DNA from: DAOTXL01 sp034434895
GTDB lineage: Bacteria > Chloroflexota > Anaerolineae > JAAYZQ01
DNA: 46,647 bases
Direction of reading: 5' to 3'
NCBI GenBank assembly: GCA_034434895.1
Contig: DAOTYI010000280.1
Span: 1 to 46,647, forward strand
The notes under the pieces were generated by a model. That model did not search any database. It saw nothing but the letters and a program-made list of their open reading frames with translations, and was not told the DNA's origin. Positions 7,847-14,356 of the stretch are shown here, piece by piece. Positions within the stretch are counted from its first letter, which is position 1. The number at the start of each line of letters is the position of its first letter. The translations under genes and the position numbers were made by a program.

Positions 7847-8355
7847 CCTGGGATCTGTCCGCCGAGGGGGTAGAACTCTTGCGCCGGGCAGCGAAGGAGC
7901 TGCTCCTGCCGCCGGTTGAGCGGGAAAAGGGGCCGTTTCTCGACCGGGCAGCCGTCGAAGCGCTGCTGCCGCACCGCGATCCGTTCCTGCTGGTGGACCG
8001 GGTTACCCGGCTTGACCTGGAGCGGGGCATCGTGGTCGCCCGCTATGATCTGAACCGGGCCGGGGCAGTCCTGGCCGGGCATTTTCCGGGCCGGCCGGTG
8101 TGGCCTGGCGTCTTGCAGGTGGAGGCCATTGCCCAGGCGGGCGGCCTGCTCCACCTGGCCCGGACCGGCCTTTCCGGGGCGGAAGGTGCTGCGCTGACGC
8201 ACATTTTCGCCGCCCGTTTCCTCCGGCCGGTCACGCCCGGCGGCGAGCTGGAGATCATAGCCCATCTTTGGGAAGAGGGGTTGTTGCTCACCGTCATCGG
8301 GCAATGTTTGCACCACAACAAGATCTGTTCAGTGGCTGCCGTAGCCATCCTTTGA
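7843..8355 (+). CDS. 3-hydroxyacyl-ACP dehydratase (FabZ/FabA-like hot-dog protein)
   Basis: The 170-residue protein carries the FabZ signature. LPHRDPFLLVDRV (residues 42-54) is followed by GHFPGRPVWPGVLQVEAIAQ, holding the catalytic His80 and Glu94. The family removes water from 3-hydroxyacyl-ACP to give the trans-2-enoyl-ACP. About 40 extra residues precede the hot-dog fold, so it is somewhat longer than a typical FabZ (about 145). ATGA overlap with the enoyl reductase gene shows co-translation. The stop codon (8353-8355) touches the first copy of the 39-base direct repeat at 8354-8392. Confidence 0.9.
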   Translation: MTWDLSAEGVELLRRAAKELLLPPVEREKGPFLDRAAVEALLPHRDPFLLVDRVTRLDLERGIVVARYDLNRAGAVLAGHFPGRPVWPGVLQVEAIAQAGGLLHLARTGLSGAEGAALTHIFAARFLRPVTPGGELEIIAHLWEEGLLLTVIGQCLHHNKICSVAAVAIL

Positions 8356-8392
8356 AGGAGACAGGTTCAGAATGACTCGTGAGGAAATTTTT
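8354..8392 (+). repeat. 39-base direct repeat, left copy
   Basis: Identical to 8506-8544. It contains the AAGGAG ribosome binding site, the ATG and the first seven codons of the ACP gene (MTREEIF). The two copies bracket a 113-base palindromic insert. Confidence 0.9.
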
Positions 8393-8497
8393 CAGCCTAC
8401 CCTCCCGCAGGCTTGGAATCTGGTTGAAATCGTTCGTTGCGTCCGACTATTCAACGAATTTCTGCCTGAAACTGCTGCCAAGCCTGCGGGAGGGTGA
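8372..8497 (+). pseudogene. Duplicated 5' end of the ACP gene running into a palindromic insert
   Basis: The left repeat copy still has a good ribosome binding site and ATG, so ribosomes could start here. The frame codes for MTREEIF and then 34 residues read from the inserted palindrome before a TGA at 8495, giving 41 residues in all. Nothing in it resembles an ACP beyond the first seven residues. It ends 27 bases before the real ACP start and so acts as an upstream decoy ORF, with possible effects on ACP expression. Confidence 0.7.
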
Positions 8498-8505
8498 GCA
8501 GTTAC
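8393..8505. mobile_element. Short palindromic element (MITE-like), family B, copy 1
   Basis: Perfect 18-base inverted repeats ACCCTCCCGCAGGCTTGG (8399-8416) and its complement (8478-8495) lie near the ends of a 113-base insert, which is flanked by 39-base direct repeats. It has no coding capacity of its own. The right end, AGCAGTTAC, and the CCCTCCCGCAGG core recur in the element at 24175-24234. Confidence 0.75.
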
Positions 8506-8544
8506 GAAGGAGACAGGTTCAGAATGACTCGTGAGGAAATTTTT
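8506..8544 (+). repeat. 39-base direct repeat, right copy
   Basis: Second copy of 8354-8392. This one leads into the intact ACP gene and supplies its ribosome binding site and first codons. Confidence 0.9.
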
Positions 8545-8775
8545 GCCGTGATCAAGGCCAACATTCAGGAGATCATCCCCGGCGCCAGGGGGAAAGAGAT
8601 CCTGGAATCGAATAGCATGCGCGATTTTGGCGCCGACTCTTTAGAGGTCGTCGAGGTGGTCTCGCGTTCGATGAAGCAGTTGCGCATCAAAGTGCCGCGC
8701 AGCGAGTTGTTGGAAGTGCGGGATCTGAAGGGCCTGCTGGATGTCTTTGAAAAAGCCGCGGCCCAAACCCGGTGA
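8524..8775 (+). CDS. Discrete acyl carrier protein
   Basis: The 83-residue ACP has the phosphopantetheine attachment Ser39 in the motif DFGADSLE. The four-helix pattern, acidic helix II (EVVEVVSRSMKQ) and total length fit the family. The IKVPRSELLEV stretch after helix II recalls discrete ACPs of beta-branching and trans-AT polyketide clusters more than housekeeping AcpP, whose motif is usually GADSLDTVE. The start at 8524 is fixed by AAGGAG 10 bases upstream; a GTG at 8494 lies in repeat sequence. Its 5' end is duplicated upstream. It is the carrier for the chain built by the surrounding enzymes, and the phosphopantetheinyl transferase gene overlaps its 3' end by 35 bases. Confidence 0.93.
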   Translation: MTREEIFAVIKANIQEIIPGARGKEILESNSMRDFGADSLEVVEVVSRSMKQLRIKVPRSELLEVRDLKGLLDVFEKAAAQTR

Positions 8776-9481
8776 GGGCCGGTTGCGGCTGGTCCTCCTG
8801 GCCGACCAGGGTCAGCCGCCTGACCTGCTCCTGATGAGGTTGTCGCCGGCCGAGCGCGAACAGGCCGAACAGCGCTGGCCGGCCGGGTGCCGTCGCCGCC
8901 AGTTCCTGTTGGGCCGGCTGGCTGCGCATCGGGCTGTGCAGCGGCTGCTGGCCGGCCGGGTGCCCCCCCCTTCGATCCAGGTGCTCAGCGGGCCGGCCGG
9001 CGAGCCGCGGGCGCGCGTGGACGGGGTTGAGGGCCTCGTCTCGGTCTCGTTGGCCCATTCAGGGCGGCTGGCGCTGGCCTGCGCCTGGCCGGGCGCCAGG
9101 TGCCACACCGGCGTGGACCTGGAACGGGTCCGCCCGACCGACGTGGCGCACAGCCGCTATGCCTTTTCGCGCCGGGAGCGTGCCCTGTTGGCCCGCGCCC
9201 CGGAGGGGCTGGCGCTGGCCGGACTCGCCGCCTGGACGGCCAAAGAGGCGGCCTGGAAGGCGTTGTGGCCCCATCAGCCGGTCAGCCCGGCCGGGGTCGA
9301 GATCCGGGCGCTGGACCTGGAACGGGGGTGCGCTGTGGTCCAGGCCCCGCCCGGCCGTTCGCAGTTTGAGGTGCGGCTCGGCCTCATCGCCGGCCCAGAC
9401 GGTCCCTATCTCCTGTCCATCGCCCAACTCACGCAATATGCAGCACAGAACCCATATGCGGGAGACGTCAACCATGAGTAA
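8741..9481 (+). CDS. Sfp-type 4'-phosphopantetheinyl transferase
   Basis: The 246-residue protein belongs to the Sfp/Gsp group, which transfers phosphopantetheine from CoA to the conserved serine of carrier proteins. GVDLE (Asp126, Glu128) binds magnesium. FSRRERALLA is the usual linker, and WTAKEAAWKALW (Lys168, Glu169) is the second signature. VSLAHSGRLALACA corresponds to the 'SlSHs...a' motif before the metal site. The length is typical. It overlaps the ACP gene by 35 bases and the ketosynthase gene by 8, so it is dedicated to this operon and presumably activates the adjacent ACP. The exact start is uncertain because no clear ribosome binding site precedes ATG 8741. Confidence 0.9.
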   Translation: MSLKKPRPKPGEGRLRLVLLADQGQPPDLLLMRLSPAEREQAEQRWPAGCRRRQFLLGRLAAHRAVQRLLAGRVPPPSIQVLSGPAGEPRARVDGVEGLVSVSLAHSGRLALACAWPGARCHTGVDLERVRPTDVAHSRYAFSRRERALLARAPEGLALAGLAAWTAKEAAWKALWPHQPVSPAGVEIRALDLERGCAVVQAPPGRSQFEVRLGLIAGPDGPYLLSIAQLTQYAAQNPYAGDVNHE

Positions 9482-10766
9482 CCAGAGCCACGCCGATGAG
9501 CACCGGGTCGTCGTCACCGGCCTGGGCATCATCACCCCCATCGGCGAGACCCCCGCCGGGTTCCGTGACTCCTTGCGGGCCGGCCGTTCCGGCATCACCC
9601 GCTGGAAGCGGATGGATGAACGCTGCCTGTCCAAGATCGGCGGTGACCTGAGCGATTTTGACCTGGCTGCCCATCTGGAGCGGGTTGGGGCGGGCTATCC
9701 GCCGCATCTGGTCGAGCGCGCTCACACCGTCCTGCGCGCCACGCCGCTCACAGGACGGCTGGCTGCGGCTGCTGCCCTGCAGGCCTTCGTGGATGCCGGG
9801 TTGCCTAATGCCGGGCTGGAGCCGGAGCGGGTGGCACACCTGTTCGGCGGCAACAACCTGAACATGAACTATTTCGTCCAGAACGTGCTGGAATTCAACG
9901 AGGATCCAGATTACATAGACCCTCTCCTGGGCGTGGTCCTGTGGGACACCGACATCCTGGGCAAGATCGGCGAGCTGTTGACGGTCAAAGGCCCCAACTA
10001 TATGATCGGCAATGCCTGTGCCAGTGGCAATGTGGCCCTGCTCAACGGCCTGGACCTGCTGCGCTCCGGGCGGGTGGACGCGGTGGTCGTTTCGGCAGCG
10101 ACCCAGGAGCTGGACCCCGTGGCGCTCCAGGGGTGGGCGCTGGTGGACGCGCTGGTGTGGCGGAATTTCGCCGACGAGCCGCAGCGGGCCAGCCGTCCCT
10201 GGGACGTGCGGCGCGAAGGCTTTGTGCCGGGCGAGGGGGCCGGGGCGGTCATCCTGGAGACGCTGGCCGGGGCGCGGCGGCGGGGTGCCCGTGTCTATGC
10301 CGAACTGCTGGGCGGCGCGGTCACGTGCGATGCCACCCGCCTGCCCCGACCTGTGGTCGAGGGGCAGGTGCGCGTCATGCGCCAGGCCTTGCAGGCTGCT
10401 GGTATCGCCCCGGAGCAGGTGAACTATATCAACGCCCATGCCACCTCGACCCTTGTGGGCGATGCCGTCGAGGTGGCAGCCATCAAGGAGGTATTTGGCG
10501 AGTATGCCCGCCGCATCCCGGTCAACGCCACCAAATCGCTGATCGGCCATTGCCTGACGGCTGCCGCCCTGGTCGAGTTCGTGGCCCTCCTGGTGCAGAT
10601 GGAGTATGGCTTTTTGCACCCGACTCTCAACCTGGAGCAACCGGATGAGGGCTTTGACCTGGATTTTGTGCCCAATGTGACACGCCCCTATCAAATTGAG
10701 GTGGGTATGTCCAACTCGTTCGGTTTTGGCGGGCTGAACGCCTGCGTGATAGTGGCCCGGGTGTAG
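9474..10766 (+). CDS. 3-oxoacyl-ACP synthase (KAS II-like ketosynthase), first copy
   Basis: The 430-residue thiolase-fold condensing enzyme joins malonyl-ACP to a growing acyl chain. The catalytic triad is complete: Cys182 in NACASGN, His322 in NAHATST and His359 in TKSLIGH. The C-terminal NSFGFGGLNACVIV is also standard. The segment between residues 60 and 150 (SDFDLAAHL..., NNLNMNYFVQNV) differs from housekeeping FabF. ATG 9474 is chosen because the family N-terminus HRVVVTGLGIITPIG follows at once and GGGAG lies upstream. The upstream in-frame sequence overlaps the transferase gene and is not coding. It is a close paralogue of the next gene and probably arose by tandem duplication. Confidence 0.93.
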   Translation: MSNQSHADEHRVVVTGLGIITPIGETPAGFRDSLRAGRSGITRWKRMDERCLSKIGGDLSDFDLAAHLERVGAGYPPHLVERAHTVLRATPLTGRLAAAAALQAFVDAGLPNAGLEPERVAHLFGGNNLNMNYFVQNVLEFNEDPDYIDPLLGVVLWDTDILGKIGELLTVKGPNYMIGNACASGNVALLNGLDLLRSGRVDAVVVSAATQELDPVALQGWALVDALVWRNFADEPQRASRPWDVRREGFVPGEGAGAVILETLAGARRRGARVYAELLGGAVTCDATRLPRPVVEGQVRVMRQALQAAGIAPEQVNYINAHATSTLVGDAVEVAAIKEVFGEYARRIPVNATKSLIGHCLTAAALVEFVALLVQMEYGFLHPTLNLEQPDEGFDLDFVPNVTRPYQIEVGMSNSFGFGGLNACVIVARV

Positions 10767-10819
10767 GACAGGGAAAACCGGACCCGGGCATCGGTGGGCT
10801 TTTGTTGAGGGAGTTGAGC

Positions 10820-12121
10820 ATGGCCGCAAACAGGCGAGAGGATGAGCGCCGGGTGGTGGTGACCGGCATGGGCGTCGTCACCGCCATCGGCGAAACCCTG
10901 ACCGAATATCGGGACTCGCTTCAGGCCGGGCGTTCGGGCATCACCCGCTGGAAGCAGATGGACGGGCGCATCTATTCCAGGATCGGCGGCGACCTGAGCG
11001 ATTTCGACCTGAAGGCCCACCTGGCCCACGTCGGGGCGGACTATCCGCCTGACCTGGTGGAGCAGGCGCTGCGGCTGCTGCGCGCCACCCCGCTCCCCGG
11101 CCGGCTGACGGCCGCAGCCGACCTGCAGGCCTTTCTCGACGCCGGCCTGGAGGGGGCGCCCTATGACCCGGAGCGGTTCGGGCATGTGCTGGCCGGGCAT
11201 AACCTGAGCACCCGCTATATCTACGACAACGTGTTGACATTGCAGGAGGAGCCGGAGTTCATTGACCCGCTCTACGCCCTGATGTTCCTGGACACCGATG
11301 TGCTGTCGGTTGGCTCGGAGCTGCTGGGCTTGAAAGGCCCCAGTTTTTCCGTCGGCGGGGCGTGCGCCAGCGGCAATGTGGCGCTGCTGATGGCGCTGGA
11401 CCTGCTCCGTGCTGGCCGGGCCGAGGCGGTGTTGGTCAGCGGCGGCTCGGTGGACCTGGACCCGGTGGTGCTCCAGAGTTGGGCCATCATGGATGCCATC
11501 TCGGTGCGCTCCTTCAACGACGAACCGTGGCGGGCCAGCCGCCCCTTCGATGTCCGGCGCGAAGGCTTTGTCCCGGCGGAAGGGGCCGGGGCGGTGGTGC
11601 TGGAGACGCTGGCCGGGGCGCGGCGGCGCGGTGCCCGCATCCATGCCGAACTGTTGGGCGGGGCATCGGCCTCCGACGCCTCGCGGCTGCCCAAACCCAA
11701 CGCCGAGGGGCAGGCGCGGGCCATGCGCCTGGCCCTCCAGGATGCGCAGGTCGCCCCGGAACAGGTCAACTATATCAACGCCCATGCCACTTCTACGGTG
11801 CTGGGCGACCTTGTCGAGGTGCAGGCCATCAAAGAGCTGTTTGGCGCGCACGCCCGCCGCATCCCGGTCAACGCCACCAAGTCTCTTCTCGGCCACTGCC
11901 TGACTTCGGCCGGCATCGTCGAGCTGATCGCTACGGTGTTGCAGATGGAGTATGGCTTTCTGCACCCGACCCTCAACCTGGAGGAACCGGAACCGGGCCT
12001 GGACCTGGATTTTGTGCCCCATCAGGCGCGACCCTATCAGATCGAGGTGGCCCTGTCCAACGCCTTTGGCTTTGGTGGGCTGAACACCTGCATCGTCGTC
12101 GGCAGGGCGGACTGGCTCTAA
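10820..12121 (+). CDS. 3-oxoacyl-ACP synthase (KAS II-like ketosynthase), second copy
   Basis: The 433-residue paralogue of the preceding ketosynthase has Cys182 (GACASGN), His322 (NAHATST) and His359 (TKSLLGH) at the same residue numbers. The active cysteine is kept, so this is not a chain-length factor of type II polyketide systems, where Cys is usually Gln. Two competent condensing enzymes suggest different chain lengths or substrates. The start is ATG 10820 behind GAGGGAG; an upstream TTG at 10802 is less likely. The C-terminus ends GRADWL, longer than the ARV of copy one. Those extra codons lie in GACTGGCTCTAAA, which recurs at the far side of a repeat element, so the tail may be repeat-derived. 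Confidence 0.93.
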   Translation: MAANRREDERRVVVTGMGVVTAIGETLTEYRDSLQAGRSGITRWKQMDGRIYSRIGGDLSDFDLKAHLAHVGADYPPDLVEQALRLLRATPLPGRLTAAADLQAFLDAGLEGAPYDPERFGHVLAGHNLSTRYIYDNVLTLQEEPEFIDPLYALMFLDTDVLSVGSELLGLKGPSFSVGGACASGNVALLMALDLLRAGRAEAVLVSGGSVDLDPVVLQSWAIMDAISVRSFNDEPWRASRPFDVRREGFVPAEGAGAVVLETLAGARRRGARIHAELLGGASASDASRLPKPNAEGQARAMRLALQDAQVAPEQVNYINAHATSTVLGDLVEVQAIKELFGAHARRIPVNATKSLLGHCLTSAGIVELIATVLQMEYGFLHPTLNLEEPEPGLDLDFVPHQARPYQIEVALSNAFGFGGLNTCIVVGRADWL

Positions 12122-12238
12122 AAGTTTGTCTGAAAACCACCAGGACACAAAGGACACCAAAGGCACCATGCGCTTTTTATTCGTTTCCTTCGTGTTCCTT
12201 TGTGGCCTTTGTGGTAAGCTTTTCAGACTGGCTCTAAA
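12110..12238. repeat. Palindromic repeat element, family A (copy 2), with 13-base flanking direct repeat
   Basis: Inner arms TCTGAAAACCACCAGGACAC and TTTGTGGTAAGCTTTTCAGA are near inverted copies, like the element at 4748. GACTGGCTCTAAA occurs at both edges (12110-12122 and 12226-12238). It includes the stop codon of the ketosynthase on the left and sits 11 bases before the next gene on the right. The 13-mer could be a target duplication or part of the element itself, since GGCTCT also ends copy 1. Confidence 0.65.
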
Positions 12239-12248
12239 GGAAACGGGA

Positions 12249-13163
12249 ATGGGTATCGCTTTTCTCTTTGCCGGACAGGGCAGCCAGGTCGTGGGCATGG
12301 GCAGCGACCTGGCCGCCTCGTGCGAAAAGTGCCGGCGGCTGTTTGCGGCTGCCGACGCGACCCTGGGCTTTTCTCTGTCCCGGATCATGGCCGAAGGACC
12401 GGCGGGAGAGCTGCGGCGCACGGCGATCACCCAGCCGGCCGTGTTGACCCTCAGCGTCGCCCAGGCGCGCCACCTGATGTCGCTGGGGGTCGTCCCGGAT
12501 ATGCTGGCCGGGCATAGTCTGGGCCAGAGCTCGGCCCTGGTGATCGCCGGTGTGCTGGACTTTGAGGCGGCAGTATGGCTTGTGGCTGAACGGGGCCGGC
12601 TGATGCAAGAGACGGTGCCGGAGGGGGAAGGGGCGATGATGGCCATTGTCGGGCTGGAAGGGGAGAGGGTTGAGGCCGCCTGCCGGGCGGCGCAGTCCCT
12701 GGGGGCGGTGTCGGTCGCCGGTTACAATGCCCCCCGCCAGACGGTGATCTCAGGGGCGCGCGCGGCGGTCGAGGCGGCAGCCGGGTTTTGCGAGGAGGAG
12801 GGCGCGGCGGCGGTGCCCCTGGCCGTAAGCGCGCCGTTTCACTGTGACCTGCTGCGGCCGATGGTGCCGGCCTTTGCCGCGCTGGCGGCCTGTGTGCCTT
12901 TTGCCGATCCGCGCCTGCCGGTGATTGACAATGTCACGGCGCGCCCCCTGGCCGATGCAGCCGCCGCCCGACAATCGTTGATCGAGCAGATTACGGCCCC
13001 GGTCCGCTTTGAGGAGAGCCTGCGCTATTTGATGGATGTCGGGATAGATTGCTTTGTGCAGTGTGGTCCGGGGGATAGCCTGCTGGCTTTTGCCCGACGG
13101 GTCAGCCGCAAGGCAAAACTCCTGACCTTCGAGGAGGCGGTCCAGGATGCCTGTGCGGTTTGA
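12249..13163 (+). CDS. fabD: Malonyl-CoA:ACP transacylase
   Basis: The 304-residue acyltransferase loads malonate from CoA onto the ACP. The N-terminus FLFAGQGSQVVGMG is diagnostic. The nucleophile Ser90 lies in GHSLGQ, the carboxylate-binding Arg in ERGRLMQETVPEG, and the catalytic His198 in SAPFHCDLL. GHSLGQ has Gln where GHSLGE is the norm, a minor change also seen in some stand-alone acyltransferases. ATG 12249 follows AAAGGAAACGG. An open frame reaching back to 12126 is only repeat sequence. It overlaps the next SDR by 17 bases. Discrete AT, ACP and ketosynthases together make this a fully dissociated (type II) system. Confidence 0.93.
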   Translation: MGIAFLFAGQGSQVVGMGSDLAASCEKCRRLFAAADATLGFSLSRIMAEGPAGELRRTAITQPAVLTLSVAQARHLMSLGVVPDMLAGHSLGQSSALVIAGVLDFEAAVWLVAERGRLMQETVPEGEGAMMAIVGLEGERVEAACRAAQSLGAVSVAGYNAPRQTVISGARAAVEAAAGFCEEEGAAAVPLAVSAPFHCDLLRPMVPAFAALAACVPFADPRLPVIDNVTARPLADAAAARQSLIEQITAPVRFEESLRYLMDVGIDCFVQCGPGDSLLAFARRVSRKAKLLTFEEAVQDACAV

Positions 13164-13824
13164 TGGCCAGGGCTGGGTGGTGGTCGGCGGCGCCGAGGGG
13201 ATCGGGCAGGAGGTGGCCCTGCTGGCGGCCCGGCGCGGCGCAACGGTCCTCTGTAGCGGACGGCCGGGGAGCGAAGCGGCGGCGGCCGACCTCCTGGCGG
13301 CTGCCCGCCAGGCGGGGGTGGCGGAGCGGCTCCTGTTCGTCGTCGCCGATCCGGCGTCGCCGGAGGAGGTGGAACGGCTGTTCGACCAGGCCGGGGAGCA
13401 GTTCTTCACCCTGCATGTGCTGGTGTTCAACGGCGCAGACGGACCGGTCCTGGCCGACGGACCTCTGGCCGAGACCTCGCTGGCGGAGTGGAATCAAAAC
13501 CTGGCCGTCCACCTGCGCGGGCCGTTCCTGGTCGTGCAGCGGGTGTTGCAGGAGTTCCTGGCCGGCGGCGAGGGAGGGCGGATTGTGTGCCTCATCCCGG
13601 CCGGGACTGAGGGCCTGGGCCAGGCCGTGGCCGGGTCGGCGCTGCGTTCCCTGGTGCGCAGCGTGGCCAAGGAGTATGGACGGCGGGGGATCGCCTGCAA
13701 CGCCGTACTCGTGCCGGATGAGCCGGCCCAGGCCGTCGCCGAGACGGTGCTGTTTCTGGCCTCGGCAGAAGCTTCATTTGTGAACGGCGAGGTGCTGAAT
13801 CTGGAGAGGAGGAGGGATGATTAA
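13147..13824 (+). CDS. SDR-fold protein lacking the catalytic residues (pseudo-ketoreductase)
   Basis: The 225-residue Rossmann-fold protein has an intact cofactor loop GGAEGIG (residues 14-20) and the usual helix pattern (VLVFNGADGPV in place of NNAG). Around the active site, where the family has Ser-x(n)-YxxxK, the sequence reads RIVCLIPAGTEGLGQAV followed by AGSALRSLVRSVAKEYG. The serine position is Pro or Ala, and neither the Tyr nor the Lys is present. The downstream FLASAEASFVNGEVLNL retains the normal SDR C-terminal signature. It may be a structural or regulatory partner of the complete ketoreductase at 6255, or a cofactor-binding protein with changed chemistry. No frameshift is visible. 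It overlaps genes on both sides. Confidence 0.75.
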   Translation: MPVRFDGQGWVVVGGAEGIGQEVALLAARRGATVLCSGRPGSEAAAADLLAAARQAGVAERLLFVVADPASPEEVERLFDQAGEQFFTLHVLVFNGADGPVLADGPLAETSLAEWNQNLAVHLRGPFLVVQRVLQEFLAGGEGGRIVCLIPAGTEGLGQAVAGSALRSLVRSVAKEYGRRGIACNAVLVPDEPAQAVAETVLFLASAEASFVNGEVLNLERRRDD

Positions 13825-14353
13825 AGGCAAACGGGTGATTCTCAGGCCGGTGGAGGAGCGTGACCTGCCGCTGCTGGCCCGCTGGCGCAACGATCCGGAA
13901 AACCGGCGTTTCTTTTTCTCCCCGTTCCTCATCAACCCGGGGGGGCAGAAAAAGTGGTACGAGGAACTGCTGGCCGACCGCAACCGCATCATCCTGATGA
14001 TTGAGACCGTGGAGGGCAAGACGGTGGGCATGATCGGCCTGGACAAGATTGACTGGCGCAATCAAGAGGCGGAGAACGGCATCTTTTTGCTCGACCCGGA
14101 GGAGCGGGGCCACGGCTATGCCGAGGAGGCGGGCCTGTTGATGATCGAGTATGCCTTCAACGAGCTGAACCTGCACCGCCTGTACGCCGTCATTTACGAT
14201 TTCAATCACGGCGTGATTGAGATGAGCAGGCTGTTTGGCTTCAAGCAAGAGGGGGTACTGCGCCAGGCGGCCTTTACCGGCGGTCGGTTTCACGACAAAG
14301 TGATCATGGGTCTGCTGCGGGAGGAGTGGCAGGCCGACCAGGTGGGAGAGTAG
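13817..14353 (+). CDS. GNAT family N-acyltransferase (RimJ/RimL/PseH-like)
   Basis: The 178-residue GCN5-related transferase would move an acyl group from CoA, or possibly from ACP, to an amine. The N-terminal strand VILRPVEERDLPLLARWRND is typical. The acyl-donor loop reads EERGHGYAEEA, which fits the Q/RxxGxG/A pattern. The strand NLHRLYAVIYDFNHGVIEMSRLFGFKQEG is standard for RimJ/RimL and for PseH, which acetylates an amino sugar nucleotide. With a sugar-type aminotransferase at the head of the operon, acylation of an amino sugar by the chain made here is a reasonable hypothesis. It starts 8 bases inside the preceding SDR gene, after GAGGAGG. Confidence 0.85.
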   Translation: MIKGKRVILRPVEERDLPLLARWRNDPENRRFFFSPFLINPGGQKKWYEELLADRNRIILMIETVEGKTVGMIGLDKIDWRNQEAENGIFLLDPEERGHGYAEEAGLLMIEYAFNELNLHRLYAVIYDFNHGVIEMSRLFGFKQEGVLRQAAFTGGRFHDKVIMGLLREEWQADQVGE

Positions 14354-14356
14354 CCG

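Noticed and set aside
9027..9473. Long upstream extension of the first ketosynthase frame
   Set aside because: It overlaps the phosphopantetheinyl transferase in another frame, has an arginine/proline-rich composition typical of out-of-frame GC-rich DNA, and precedes the normal KS start at 9474.
10820..12121. Second ketosynthase as a chain-length factor
   Set aside because: The active-site Cys182 and both His residues are present, so it should be a competent condensing enzyme.
12126..12248. Upstream extension of the malonyl transacylase frame (41 residues)
   Set aside because: The extension is written entirely in a palindromic repeat. The family N-terminus and a ribosome binding site point to ATG 12249.
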